Shown: in pieces, positions 1 to 12,200 of the stretch
How positions within the stretch are numbered: position 1 is the first letter of the stretch
How the letters are laid out: each line of letters opens with the position of its first letter
Source of the DNA: Hemicordylus capensis
Taxonomy: Eukaryota; Chordata; Lepidosauria; Squamata; Cordylidae
Direction: 5' to 3'
Assembly: GCF_027244095.1 (NCBI RefSeq)
Contig: NC_069657.1
Coordinates: 144,828,857 to 144,892,856 of the forward strand
Length of the DNA: 64,000 nt
The notes under the pieces: generated by a model
Database searches by the model: none
What the model was told of the DNA's origin: nothing
Seen by the model: only the letters and a program-made list of their open reading frames with translations
Program-made: the position numbers and the translations under genes

Positions 1-442
1 GAGCCCGGGATACCTGAGGGACCGCCTGCTCCCAAGCATTGCTGCCCGCTTGACGAGGTCATCTGAGGGGGCTCTGCTCCGGGTGCTGACAATGAGGGAG
101 GCTCGGTTGTCATGCACGCGGGACAGGGCCATCTCTGTTGCTGCCCCCAGACTCTGGAATGCTCTCCCAGTGGCTATTCGCTCCTCAGTTTCCATCACAG
201 CTTTTAGAAAAAATGTAAAATCTTGGCTTTTTGCCCAGGCATTTATTTGATTCTCTGCTGCTGCTCCTTATAATCTTTATTGCTTTTATGCTTTTTGTTT
301 TAAATTTTTTAATCAGATTTTTAAAATATTTTTTCCCTACTTAATATTTTAATTGTGTCTTTTTTACCATCTTGTGTTAAAAAAATTTTTTGCTGTAAAC
401 GGCCTTGGAATTGCTTTAATGAAAGGCGGTATATAAATTTAA

Positions 443-473
<31 letters not shown>

Positions 474-475
474 AT
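1..475 (+). mobile_element. L2-type LINE, 3' end
   Basis: The first 250 bases encode the end of an L2 reverse-transcriptase protein. Recognisable pieces are a GYLRDRL-like stretch, then RDRAISVAAPRLWNALP and a terminal FRKNVKSWLF helix. An AT-rich 3' untranslated region follows, then the typical L2 end (a GGCGGTATATAAAT-like block) and an (AATC)n tail near 445-475. The copy runs off the left edge of the window, so its true 5' end is unknown. It is a dead 5'-truncated copy. Confidence 0.85.
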
Positions 476-984
476 ATTTAGCAGTCTGTCAATTGCTCAG
501 ATGCTGTTAGCAACATCGCTGACCGCAGTCCATGTGCTATTCTGAATTCCTAACTTTTCTGAATTCCGGTTTGCCCTTGTTTATGCTTTCCTGCTTTGTT
601 CTGTTAATTCCTTGTTTCTGGTGTCCTTCGCTCTTTCATTCTTCGCTCTGTGTTTTCTTTTCAGTTATTACTCAGTTATTGTTAGGGGGGTACCTAGTTC
701 AGTTCAGGGGGACTTAATTCATTTACTATTTTCTTTGTGAGCCTTTTATTTTCCTTTGTGTAGCTTTGCAGCTTTCTGTTAACTCACAGGGGGAGTGCTG
801 AAGGGGGTTGTAAATCCTGTTGGGTGAGCTGAGCTAACAGATTTACGACAAGATGGTAATTATCAATTAAGATTATAGTGAAAGGAAAGTAGACAGATTA
901 GTTCTTATGTAATGAATTAAAGTTTTTTTCTCAGAGCAGCTCACGTGAGCAGGGAAATGTGGAATCATCCCTGGCGAGTATACA
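476..984. other. Intergenic stretch, nothing recognised
   Basis: AT-rich, T-rich DNA between the L2 tail and the Tc1 remnant. The short open frames here have no recognisable domain or coding signature. Confidence 0.5.
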
Positions 985-1507
985 GTGTACTGTGCTTGAT
1001 TGGCCAGCAAACTCGCCTGACCTGACCCCATAGAGAATCTATGGGGCATTGCCAAGAGAAGGATGAGAGACATGAGACCAAACAATGCAGAAGAGCTGAA
1101 GGCCGCTAATGAAGCATCCTGGTCTTCCATAATACCTCATCAGTGCCACAGGCTGATAGCATCCATGCCACGCCGCATTGAGGCAGTAATTGCTGCAAAA
1201 GGGGCCCAAACCAAGTACTGAATACATATGCATGCTTATACTTTTCAGAGGTCCAATATTGTTCTATTCTTCAATCCTTGTCTTCTTGGTTCCATGTAAT
1301 ATTCTAATTTTCTGAGATTGTGGATTTGGGGTTTTCATGAGCTGTACGCCATGATCATCACAATTATAACAAATTAAGGCTTGACTTATCTCGCTTTGCA
1401 TGTAATGCGTCTGTCTCATATATCAGTTTCACCTTTTAATTTGCATTACTGAAATTAATGGACTTTTGCACGATATTCTAATATTCTAATTTTCCAAGTT
1501 TCACCTG
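985..1507 (+). mobile_element. Tc1/mariner transposon, 3' remnant
   Basis: Around 1000-1220 the sequence encodes the last part of a Tc1-type transposase. It shows a DWPANSPDL block, followed by an IENLWG-like segment around the last catalytic region, and a C-terminal stretch ending in MPRRIEAVIAAKGAQTKY and a stop near 1218. About 290 bases of AT-rich 3' sequence follow and end in TTTCACCTG, directly followed by the TA (1508-1509) expected of a Tc1 target duplication. The 5' half, including the DNA-binding domain and left inverted repeat, is absent, so this copy cannot move by itself. Confidence 0.8.
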
Positions 1508-1509
1508 TA

Positions 1510-3387
1510 TACTTTCAGTTTAATTCCCAAACTCTTAGGAAGTTATGTCAGTGATATGTGGGATTTGTAGCAGGACTTTGATTAAGGGGTTTCCTGCTGA
1601 AGGTGAGATCAACATGGGAATCAGGGAATCAGCAGCTAGAGAGCCAACCTAGCCAGTCAGCAGCACAGGTGCCAGAGAAAGGGTAAGAATATGGGACTTT
1701 TGAACACTGACACCATGTAGCTACACTGTCTGGAGAGAAGCACCTGAAAAAAATCAGTAGAATTCATTAAAGCAATCTTCCTGCTCAAATTCCTGGACAT
1801 TTCATACCCAGAACAACACTTTTCCTCCATCCTAGACAGGATGTCCAATTCCTGAACTGCCCAATCTTGGACATGTGGCAAACCTACCATATTTAGCAGC
1901 TTTTTAAGGCCCATCGGCCATTTTAATAGGCCTGTATACACTTTTCAGAGATTTCACGGCTTTTCAAAAGAAGCTTGTAGCTTGACAGAAGTTAGCCTGC
2001 CAAGCAATGTTTTAGGTATTAAAAAGGTACACCAAACTGCAGAAGGAGATTTGGAATAAGAGCAACAAAGACTGCCCAGACTCTTCATTAATTTATATTT
2101 TATGTGTTGCTGGTTCTGTGTGATGATGTGGCTACAGAACAGGATTGTGCAGACGTTACATGGGGAGAGAGTGAATGTGCATAGAGGGGATGACAGTGGA
2201 ATTTCACCTACTGGTCCCACTCTTGAACTTGTTCAACATAACCTCTAAAGTGCCTACCTGCCTAGAAAAAGTATGTATGATGTCCCTGTGTAATAACAAA
2301 GATAACAATCTTTGTTATCTCCAGACATGGACTGGGAAAGACTCTTGCCTGAACTATCAGGGACCTTGCTTTTTACAGGGCTCCATATCTCACTAGCAGA
2401 AGCACCTACACATGTATATTTGGTATGTGCATAGCTTCTTACAGAAACAATGTTGTATTTGTGTAGGGGGTAGGGGTAGAAAAAGCCTGCTGTCCCCCAT
2501 CTACATTTAGTCTACTCCAGTGTAATGTCTGCCCAGTCCTGTTGCAGACACACAACCCTGGCTGCTTGTTGTTAGGTGGAGCAGCAGGTGAGGTGGGTAA
2601 AGCAAAAATAATGTGTTGGAGAATTACCCAAAATCTAAAGCTCTAAAGCACAATATATGAATAATCTGTTCTCATCAGTGCCCACTAGATGACAGTGCCC
2701 ACTAGGAAATCTCAGTTCAAAAGTGGCAACATAAAAACTCACCTAGCATTTTTCCTCTGACTAGTTTATTATGGTGTCACAATAGAAGGAAAAACCCTGG
2801 ATCCTTTCACTTGTCATCTGTAGTATGCATGCTGGCATTATATGAATTTAAAAGTTTCCAGGGTGATGTACACGGACTACAATAAGAGATGATACGTGTA
2901 GCAGGTTGAACTTGGGTCACACTTTATTAACTATTTACAGGCTCTATAATGGCATAATATCACTAGAGTGCAAGTAATAACCCTCCAGGGAGCTTTCCAG
3001 ATTAGCCAATCAACAGCAGCAAAATGCTTCCATTCAGGCAAATCGCTTTCAAAACATAAATAGCAAAGCACACAGCAGGGGGAGCAGTCTCGCAAAAACT
3101 AACAACTAAAAAAACCAGCAACTTTTTACGCCAGATATAAGATGTCACAGCACTATATTGCAGTGATTAAATTCAACTCGCATTGGAAATATGAATGGCA
3201 CCCTGCTGTCAGCGTTGGGACTGCGGTGTCACAACACCGGAAGTGTGGAAACACACTTCAAAGATACAACATGACCCTGTTGCAGAGTCTAATCTGGACA
3301 GCATCCTGGGGAAAGAGCTTCAGACACAATGACTGCCTTTCCAAGTAATAACCAAACTTGGAAACTGTTAGTGCTCCTGTGACTGCT
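1510..3387. other. Intergenic DNA, no gene recognised
   Basis: About 1.9 kb of unique-looking DNA. Short open frames on both strands lack recognisable domains. No OR motif, LINE protein or RNA gene was seen. Confidence 0.5.
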
Positions 3388-3574
3388 CCAACCTGGATGG
3401 AGCTGCTCTGGGAAGAGCAGAAGGTTCCAAGTTCCCGCCCTGGCTTCTCCAAGATAGAGCTGAGAAAGACTCCTGCCTGCAACCTTGGAGAAGCCGCTGC
3501 CCGTCTGTAAAGACAATACTGAGCTAGATAGACCAACGGTCTGACTCAGTATATGGCAGCTTCCTATGTTCCTA
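3388..3574 (+). mobile_element. 5S-type SINE, 5'-truncated copy
   Basis: This shares body and tail with the fuller copies at 17268-17560 and 51223-51508. It has the GGAGCTGCTCTGGGAAGAGC segment, the GGCTTCTCCAAGATAG segment, and the end ATATGGCAGCTTCCTATGTT. The 5S-rRNA-like head is missing, consistent with truncation during target-primed insertion. Confidence 0.75.
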
Positions 3575-4262
3575 ACCTCTTCCAAGTCACACAGTTTACT
3601 GCATTGAGGGAGGATTGCTCAAGGCACCACCCACACAAGCTGCAAAGCTTTGAATGGGTGAGTCAAACAAATCCCTAATGGCATTTCATTCTCTAATGAA
3701 ATCCCTAATGGCATTTCATCCACAAAACCCTGAGTGGCTGTCCCATAGATTTCCCCTTCCATACCTATGGTGCCTCTGCGTGAACACCAGGAGTTGGGTT
3801 TAAAAACCCCATACCTGCACTCACCTGACTGGGGACTACACAAATTACTGAAAACCAGTCACCAGGCACAAGGTACTTAGTGAAAAACAGGTTTTACCCC
3901 CAAAAGACAAGCCAAACAGGGGTGGTTAAAAAAAAATGTTCTTGGCCCTTGAAGCAACCAGCTGTGTCCTCAATGAGAAAAGGAGCCGGTGGGTGAATGT
4001 TGTGTTTATGTTGGACTGTGCAGGACATGGGCAGGGTTAGCTTAAAAGGCAACTGCTCCACTCCCTGGAAATTGGTCACCTCACCTCACCTGACTCAGGC
4101 AAGTGTACCGAACAAGGCCTGCTGCAACCCTGCCCACCCCAACACTGCATTGGGAGTCATACAAGGAGTGGCATTGTGGGAGTAAGTGTCATGGATCTCA
4201 ATGAAACATAGTCCTTTCATTTAGGAGTGCAGCAGAAGTCCCAGCTCTTCCCTTCTGACTTA
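3575..4262. other. Intergenic DNA, short direct repeat only
   Basis: No gene recognised. A direct repeat reading AATCCCTAATGGCATTTCAT occurs twice near 3669 and 3700. Confidence 0.4.
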
Positions 4263-4347
4263 TTTTACAATGAATTCTCGTCTTCATTCTCACCGGCTCT
4301 AACCCTAACCCTAACCCTAGGGTTAGGGGTGAGAATTCATTGTAAAA
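4263..4347. repeat. Telomere-like hairpin (CCCTAA/TTAGGG head-to-head)
   Basis: A run of about three CCCTAA units (about 4299-4319) meets an inverted TTAGGG (4320-4327). The pair is enclosed by a perfect 17-base inverted repeat: TTTTACAATGAATTCTC at 4263-4279 and its exact reverse complement at 4331-4347. A second, inner pair (ATTCTCACC at 4286-4294, GGTGAGAAT at 4328-4336) also matches. The unit could fold into one long hairpin. It may be a small interstitial telomeric repeat or a palindromic element that contains this motif by chance. Confidence 0.8.
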
Positions 4348-5147
4348 GTGCTGTGCACTTTGAGTGCCAGCATCATTTATTTACCCCAGCAGATCTGATG
4401 TTTGATAGTCGCACAATTACCCTCCAGGTTGTGATGAGAAAAATGCAATGTGTTACAGTTCTCCCCTCAGACACACTTTTTAAAAAATTGAACATGAAAA
4501 GAAAATACAAAATGTAGCAAAATGCCACTATGTGCATTTAGGAACATTTAAAAAGACCAGTTTCCACCACTTTCATACATAGATAATTATTACATCATCC
4601 TGATAAGAGCACAGCAACAGATTACATTAGAGAGCTAGACTCTGCATCCTTGAGATGCTTTCACTTTTGGCTGGTGTCTCTGTGTCAACTCCTACAATAT
4701 CTCAAGTCTTGTCTCACAGCAGCTTGCCTATGAATTGACACATACCTTTGAAATAAATGCACCCAGAGTAGGGGAAGAAACATTTATACTTTTTCCCCAT
4801 CAGCCCCTTTTGTGAGATACATTCTATGCACTTCTTACAAGACCCATCATGGAGGTAAGTGATTTTAAAACATCTCTAATGTTATAATACAGCACCTATG
4901 AAGGTGGAAGCAGTAGTGAGTTAGGTGAGGCTTGGAGCTCTCTCCCCTGCTCCATGCAGGTCCTCCACTGCTGCACTTCCTCTCTGGAAGAGGTCATGGA
5001 GGAGGAAGGTGGCTGATGGGATTTGGGGCTCTGAGCAAGGGAGCCCATCCCCCATGGCCAACCCCTAAAGGCAGCCCGGCTTATGAACCATTTACACAGT
5101 CTCCCAGTTATTAACTGGTGCTTCCAGAACAATATTCTGTTTGCTAT
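4348..5147. other. Intergenic DNA, nothing recognised
   Basis: No supported gene. The open frames around 4900-5300 on both strands continue into the hAT element that starts at 5193 and have no known domain. Confidence 0.45.
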
Positions 5148-5192
5148 CTTATTTCTGTGTTTCATTAAGGAGACACCTTTTACAGTGGTGAT

Positions 5193-5735
5193 CAGGGGTG
5201 AAGCTACCATTGAGTGGACAGGTTCAAAGAACTCAACCATGAGCCACAGATGGACCATGCATGCTAGCCCTCCACAGTTCATTCCCAGCCAGTGTTGGCT
5301 AGCTGGGTGCATTTATTTTCTCTCCTCTCCCTCCCTAGGAGATGAAGGGAGATGAAGGGAAATAATTGTGCCCAGGCAGCAAACACTGGCTGGGAATGAG
5401 CTCTGGAGGGCTTGTGCAGGCCCTCTGGAGACTGGGCCATGCCTTTTTTGTGCATGATGCGCATGTGGGCATGGACCAGTCTCCAGAGGGGTCATGCTCA
5501 TTCCCAGCCAGCATTTGCTGGCTGGGTGTATTTTTATTTCCCCTTCTCTCCCTCCAGTGAACGCTGGCTGGGAATGCACTCTGGAGGGCTTGTGCAGGCC
5601 CACTGGCGAACAGGCCATGCCCATTTGCGCATGATGTCATGTGCAAGGGGCATCACTGGTGTGAGCGGCTCATGCAGGGCAAGGCCACCGGGGATAGGGA
5701 AGAACCCATGCCTCCCTTCCCTGACTCCACCACTG
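5193..5735. mobile_element. Nonautonomous hAT transposon (543 bp)
   Basis: It begins CAGGGGTGAAGC and ends GACTCCACCACTG, imperfect hAT-style terminal inverted repeats. It is flanked by an 8-base target duplication, GTGGTGAT (5185-5192) and GTGGTAAT (5736-5743), with one mismatch. Inside are internal repeats: CATTCCCAGCCAG-type blocks near 5280 and 5498 face inverted GGCTGGGAATG blocks near 5388 and 5568. No transposase is encoded. It is inserted in the SINE described at 5148-7231. Confidence 0.85.
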
Positions 5736-5871
5736 GTGGTAATTCTTTTGTTTATCAGGGGGTTGGATAGCAGCTGTCCTATCCACCCCAAGCACAGCAT
5801 CCTTCCAGTGGTTGTTGCTGATGTCTACCTTATATTTTCTTTTAGATCGTGAGCCCATTGGTGACAGGGAA

Positions 5872-7125
5872 TGTTGGGGACTCCCCCCTTGACCTCAACA
5901 TTCAACCCAGAGCTACCAACCCAGAATTATATGGAATTCAGGCCTGTGTCTAGTTCCATTTTACTAAGGAATAAATTGTGGAAGAGACCAGGGGCTGATC
6001 TCCCCTTTCCTGTTGCAAGAAGTCTATGTTAATCTTTGTCAATGATTGCTCTGCTATGCCAAAGAGGATTACTCAGTTGCTGTCTATAGAAATTCCACCC
6101 TAGAAGAACACCTGTAGATTTAGTCCTTTTACTAACACCTTCTGGGACCAGGCCCAAATCTGGGGACAAGAGAAGATGCCCATTTGCAGCTCAGAGATGC
6201 AGATTTGCTTTGGGCAATGTCCCCTCCTCAAGATAGCAGCTAACAGAAGATGAGATTAAGATCTCCCTGGACTGGGCTAATATCTTGACTAATTAAAAGA
6301 CATTATCCAGAAGGTAACAGCATTGTCACCTTTCTGGGGACTCAAGAAGGGTGAGGATTTTTCAAATAGGCTCTATGGGGATCAAAGAGTGAGCAGCCTT
6401 TTGCCTACTAGCAATCTTGTGCCTAGAAGCAAGGTCTGCTCATGAGTAATCCAAGAATTTGCTGCCCAAGCCACGGGGCTAGAGGCAGGAACTCTTTCCA
6501 TGGGAGAAGAGACTGTCTGTTTGTGTCTTCTGCTGCGCAGTGAGAAGTCAAGACTTCCTCAGCTATGGTACCTTCACTCTCTGCCTCGCTCTGAGCAAAC
6601 TGTCTGCTTGACCAGCCTGCTTGACCACCAGAAGCCAGACCACCGCTCCCAAGTTGCTGTTCCCAGCTACAGCCTCTCTCCTTCAGCTGAAAGCCCCACC
6701 ACTCTCAAGCCTCTGATCCTGGTCATATGCTGCCTTCACAAGCCTTGGATCCCTCTTCCCTCCTTCCTACTAATCACTGCTACCCCCTTCCTAAGCCCTC
6801 CCTCCTTCCTTCTTCTCTCTAAATGTTTTATTAGGATTTGTTAGATTATTAGATGGCTGTAATTACTGATTGCACACACATATTTTAGTTAGGCACATTA
6901 CACTACACTTTGAATCGGAAACATGTTTTTATTTTGTCCTGATGAGCAACTTTTTATAATAAAGCCTATTGAACTTTCTGAGTGTGTCTCTCTCTATCTC
7001 TGTTTGTGCGCCCAGATCCTACATGGTCACCATCACCAAGATCCAATTCAGTTTGTGTGTGATGTGACTTTGCCTCTTTCCCTCTGAGCATGTACAGAGT
7101 GCGAAATCAGGTGTAGTTCACAACA
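5872..7125 (+). mobile_element. Solo LTR of an LTR retroelement
   Basis: It starts TGTTGGGGAC and ends TTCACAACA, giving the TGTT..AACA ends of an LTR. A 4-base target duplication GGAA sits on both sides (5868-5871 and 7126-7129). A polyadenylation signal AATAAAG lies at about 6958. There is no internal coding region. A close relative lies at 48677-50088. The family cannot be named: a 4-base duplication fits ERV1-type retroviruses or Ty3/Gypsy. It is a fossil left after recombination between two LTRs. Confidence 0.82.
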
Positions 7126-7231
7126 GGAACCATTTTTATTCACCCATCCATCCATTCATTATATTTCTATGTAAACCACTGTGAGCATTTTTGTTGAAAG
7201 AAGTATATAAATATTCATTGTAGTAGTATTA

Positions 7232-8765
7232 AAATACTTTCAGCTAACTTAATAATTTCATATCCATTTCTCTTACAGTTAAACTATCCATTATGTAAAC
7301 AAGTACAGGCTCCAGCAGCCTAACATATTAGAGTTCAGGTGGCCGTTGATATTCCATTCCAGTCTACAGCTGTGTATAACGAAACCGCGAATAATGAAAC
7401 CTTGAGTCAATGGAAATTGGGGGATTAGGTTCTGGAACACCAGAAAATGACACCAAAAAGTCACCAAAAAGACAGGGGTGGTGGTGCAGAAATAAGAATG
7501 GAGCACAGCACTAGACCTTGGCCACCCTCAGCTCTCCTACTCTCCTAATCTCCAAGTGCTCCAGCAGTGGTCCTCAGCTCCTCCAGTAATGTGTACTTGT
7601 GAAGTTTCTCCACCCCGCAGTTGGTCCAATACATAGCAGCTGTCCGAATGGGTCCACACCACCATGGCTGCGAGGAGGGTCCTTGGGGTCAAGCCTCAGA
7701 ATAAGCAAGGGAGGGGGCTACTTGTCATCCCAGTTCTCCTTCTTGGCATTTGTCAGTCACCATCACAGCCTTTCACACTCTGTCTTACTGCCCTTCATCA
7801 CTGGCTGTCTCCATTTTATAGGCCCCATCACATGCTTCACATTTCCAGCCACTCTTAATTAGGCCCCCTCTTTACTACTCTTATTAGGCTTTTACAGGCA
7901 TCACCTGTGGCATCCCCTTTCCCCCTCCCTCCCCTCCCTCACTCAGCCCCCTCCCATCACCTTGAGGTGCATCACTGACATAACTGCAATGCCCGTCATT
8001 CTCCATCCCTGTGTCACACCATCCTTCAGCAAGAGTTTCCTGGCTTCTTGCACTGCTTGTGGCCTCCAGCACCTTGTTCATGCTGGGAGGCCCCACCACC
8101 ACTTCACCTCTCAGGCTGATGCCTGCCTCTGGAGCTCTGTCAATCCTAGAAGACAAAGCCACAGTTGCTCCAATAAGGCCAGTGGACAGAGGTGCTCTTA
8201 CCCCTGGACTTTGGGGCTGATGTCCAGGCCTCCACATCCCCTGGGGCCCCCCAAATCCTCTGTAGTCTGTCCCAGGTGGTTTTTTCACCCAGCAGATCAT
8301 AGTTATACTTAATTTGCAGGGGAGGGCGACCTCTAAAGGCCTTTAGGTCCAGGCTCCAAAATTACCTAGGTGCACCTCTGCAGGTGGACAGTCCCAATGG
8401 ACAGCAACACAAACCCATGGTCTGACTGGTTGGTAGGCTGGCCAAAGAGGCAGAAAAGAATTGGTTTCAGTTCAACTAAACAAACATGGGAGTTTTTTCA
8501 CCCTCAACAGTTGAAGTCCAACACTTAGCAGCACAAACTCCTGGCCTGATTGGTTGGTAGGTTGGCCAATGAGGCAGCACAGAATTGACTCCAGCTCAAG
8601 TAAACACACACGGGGGAGTTTCTTTACTCCACTGTTCCACTGCTAGAGTTAGCAGCACTCTAGCTCTCTCCAGTATCTACCCTGCAGTCCCAAAAATCAA
8701 GTTTAAAAAGCAGTGGCGTTCCTTCACTCTATCGCTGGAGTTTGCAGCACTTAATCTCTCTCCAG
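7232..8765. other. Unassigned repeat-like region with an imperfect tandem duplication
   Basis: No gene is supported. Two imperfect copies of a unit of about 120 bases lie at roughly 8402-8524 and 8528-8640. Both share a GACTGGTTGGTAGGCTGGCCAA-like core and a GGGAGTTTTTTCAC-like end. Two shorter related units follow (AGCAGCACTCTAGCTCTCTCC and AGCACTTAATCTCTCTCC). A CGAAACCGCGAATAATGAAAC motif at about 7379-7399 looks repeat-derived. This could be part of an unrecognised LTR or nonautonomous element. Confidence 0.4.
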
Positions 8766-8970
8766 TAGGGATGTGCACGAAATGAGCTCGAAAAAAAATG
8801 CAAAATGCTCAAAATGTTTTGAGTGTTTCAGGTGCCATTTTGGAGGGCGTTTTTTCCAGAGAGAGCTAGTCTACCAATGGGGATCAGTAGGCCAGCTCTC
8901 CCTGGAAAAACAGCCCTCCAAAATGGCGCTTGAGACACTCAAAACATTTTGAGCATTTTGCATTTACTAA
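8766..8970. repeat. Fold-back nonautonomous DNA element, TAGGGATGTGCA family
   Basis: It begins TAGGGATGTGCACGAA, the same start as the elements at 13811 and 32254. Its core is a long inverted repeat: about 70 bases at 8796-8870 are matched in reverse complement at about 8895-8967, including AAATGCAAAATGCTCAAAAT and the GCCATTTTGGAGGGC block. The right terminus is not evident, so the copy is probably truncated. Confidence 0.65.
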
Positions 8971-9187
8971 TTGGGGTCAGTGGGTAGACCATGCCTCCAC
9001 TCTGGACCTGGCGTGTTGGCCAGCCTTGGTGGACTGGTCAACCTGCTGCATGAGGTGGGTGACACTGGGAAAAATATATTAAAGAATAGTGCTGGGTATG
9101 GCAGGATGTGTCTAACTATTTAATCAATGTTGATTTGATGAAACACTTATGTAAAATCCAATTTCATTGAAATTAAATACTTTTCAG

Positions 9188-9188
<1 letters not shown>

Positions 9189-9219
<31 letters not shown>

Positions 9220-9233
9220 ACACACACACACAA
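9189..9233. repeat. (TG)n/(AC)n palindromic microsatellite
   Basis: About 28 bases of (TG)n run directly into about 16 bases of (AC)n, so the tract can form a hairpin as well as Z-DNA. Confidence 0.9.
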
Positions 9234-12200
9234 CCCCACCAAAGTTGAAATGGTGAGTAACTTTAGCTGAGAAATATGGAGCACATTGCATCCACACTAA
9301 TGAAGACACAGGGCAAATATGTGGAAGGAAAAGGCTACAACTTCAGTATCCAAACAGCCAAATTAAACACGCAATGGACTTGGGCTCTCCACCCTGGACT
9401 GTCTGAAGGGAGAGTGGAGAATGTTTGCCCAGGGCATCATGCTCACAAGTAGTCAGCAACAGAGACTCTTCTAGTTCTGGCATGGCAGGAACAATATTGA
9501 TTCACCACAGATACCCCCACAAATTATTATTGCCTTGGGCCCTGCATAAGCTAGATAGCCTTGTATCCACCCATTGTGCAGGAGCAAACAACTCAGCTCC
9601 ATAACAGTTTTTCAGACTATCGGGTGATTACACCCCTGCTCAGAGTAGGATCACAGCCCTAATGTTGATCCTCACTCTATGAGCAAGCCCAGCTAGGCTG
9701 ATTAGTCTCTGCTGTCCAGCCTTTAAGGTTAGCAGTGCCTCCATATTAGAGAAGTTCTGTACCTGCCAGTTATGGCCAGGGTGAACCTACCTAAGGAAAG
9801 CAGTGAGAGGTAGGGAAAACAACCCCATCACAGGCTAATTGAATCAGGCAAAATTCCTATCTGATTCTCAAAAGGACAGCCAGCTAACGCCCGTGCTGCT
9901 TCCTTTGATGGGTGGCATGGATGTCTCCAAAATGCCAGGTGAGCAGCCGGGCAAGCACATGCACCCAACAGCTGTAACACCATGCCCATACAGCCCTCAT
10001 TGCCAAGCAGATAGCTCTGTTTGCCACGTGCTTCCTAAAAGAGGCTGGGGGAAAGGTGCTGTACCCAAGGTGCATTTGGGTGAGCAGCAGCATCTACACT
10101 ATAAGAAAAAACGAGGAAAACATACTCTCATTACAATTCACAATCTATGTCAACAATGGACACTTAATTCACCAGAGGCAACAGCTTCTCTACTAGCGTT
10201 AGAATATTCAAGGCAATTTAAATGTGATTGATTTATGTACTTGGATCCCCCTGGATTTTATAATGTACCTCTGATCTCTAATAAATGGAAAACAAGCTAC
10301 TAGAAGGGCTATTCACATGTTATGTTGTCCAAGCTTACAGGTATCTATATGGACATACATGTTTTAATGTAATATGTGTATATGTGTTTATTTTAGAAGT
10401 CAACATGAGGACTCGACTTTTTAAAATGTAGAGTACAGACTGTGTGTACTGTTTGACAAGAGTTGAACATAATGTGTGTACTTACATACAGAACATACAG
10501 AACTGCAGTCATATGTATACCGTGTATGCTGATTGTACATGCTTTTAACAATGTGTGAATAAGAGTAGATGCAAGAGCCCTATTCAGGCATATAGGAGCT
10601 GTACAGTATACACTGTTACAACACCAACTGAAAGCCCTGCCCCCTATACTGATGCCTGCAGAGATAAATACCAAAGCTCAGAAGAGGAATATTTGGAAGC
10701 ACTAGTGCATGATCTCCTGAACAGAGCTATAGGGGGAAATGATAAATGTTAAATGTTGCTTTAAGAAATAGAAAGGGTTGGCCAGATGATCAGCATAGTT
10801 TTATGTGCATTAAATCCACACACACACCCACACACTCTCTCTCCCTCCCCCCACCCACCCTGCCGCTGTCTCTGTCTCTTCCATGTCAAAAAGGGGGTTG
10901 GCAGGATCTTCCTGTACTTGTACCCAAAATCATCCCTCCTGAAGCTCCTGAGCTCTGATGGACCAAGCATTGTCCATTGGAAATCCTATTCAGCCACCTC
11001 TCTGGTTTCTGATATTTCAGCAGGTATTGCCTAGCCAATTTCAGACATATTTTCATAAGCATAAGGGCTATAAACTTCCTCTTTTAAAACAAAAATTAAA
11101 GCTCAGATTCTTAGAAAGTCATTTGTTCTTAAGCCTCATGGTGACAACCATGTTTTTAAACCACCCTGCCCTTCATGCTGGGATACTTGCTGCTTCCTGG
11201 AATATTGAGGGAATTTAAGTGGCCTCCACAAGAGTGTTTTCCAGGTGGCAACTTAACATTGCTTGGCTACATATAGACTTGGTGTACGTTTGTACAATCT
11301 GGGTTTTGACACCATCTTGCAAATGGAAACAGCAAGGTGCCGTTTGAACAGCCACAGCCTGTATTCAGATCTTATCTTGACCTTTCAGATTTAAAGCATT
11401 GTACTTGTGTGAGAAAATAGTACTGGATTTTCTTCATTTTGAGAACAGTTTGCAGGCTTGCTCTGTTTTCCCTGGGGTGTCACATGGAGGGGCTTATCAG
11501 TGGATACATCTTAATCTCTGCCTCTCTGCTTTTGAAATCAGCCTTTTTAAAAAAAAATCCCACTGTTCTTATGCAAAGCAACCAGCCTCTGCAACTGGCT
11601 TAAAGAAAACTTTCCCCCCAGTGCTGCTCTTGTGCAACAGTACCAGTGGTGCCTCCTTCAGTTGCAATTATTTTTCCTGCACGATCCCAGCGCTCTTACA
11701 CAAATTCACCAGCGGGGTCAGGACGGGAGGGAAAGCTGACACGTCACCCGCCCTCTGCTCCTCTTCTCTTTCTCTCTCACAGGGAGCTGGGGGTTGCTTC
11801 CTCTCCTCCACCTTTCTCTCACTCTCTCCCCTGAAAGTCTTAGCATGAGAGGAAGTGGTGTAAAATCTGGTGCCTAACCCTAACTGGCTTCAAAACGTGA
11901 CATACTTTGAAGCTGGTTAGGTTAGCTGTCAGGTTCTGCTCAATTTCGAAGTCTGGAAAGCACCGTGGCGATTATGCAGTGGAACTCCAGCCAGGAGGAA
12001 CAAATCAAAGTAAAAGATACACTCCCTTTTGTTTTTGGTTTTTTTTTAATGAAAATGAACTGTAAAATGAAAATAATTTTTAAAAGAATAAAATAAAAAT
12101 GAATGGAAACAAAATGAATGAAAATGAAAAGCCAAACAAAAAAATGAAATGAGAAAAAGTTGCATATTCCTAAAGTACATTTTTACTTTCTCATTTCGCA

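Larger units (their letters stand above)
5148..7231 (+). mobile_element. SINE/LINE-tail repeat split by two later insertions
   Basis: Three pieces of one repeat: 5148-5192, 5736-5871 and 7126-7231. Read in order they follow the repeat seen at 25540-25830, with an AGGCACCTTTT segment, a TTTAGTAGGGGG-like segment, a GTGAGCCC..GGGACAGG segment and a terminal block near 7170-7220. The first gap holds a 543-base hAT (5193-5735). The second holds a solo LTR (5872-7125). The tail near 7195-7225 resembles that of the copies at 16945 and 61264. The SINE is the oldest layer of this nest. Confidence 0.75.

Noticed and set aside
4299-4327. Chromosome end
   Set aside because: Only about four telomeric units, with ordinary sequence on both sides.
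8402-8640. CRISPR-like array
   Set aside because: Only two diverged units of about 120 bases without short regular repeats and spacers, in a vertebrate genome.
11399-11848. 149-codon open frame as a gene upstream of OR1
   Set aside because: Composition is Ser/Leu-rich from pyrimidine-rich DNA. No domain, and overlapping open frames exist in another phase.
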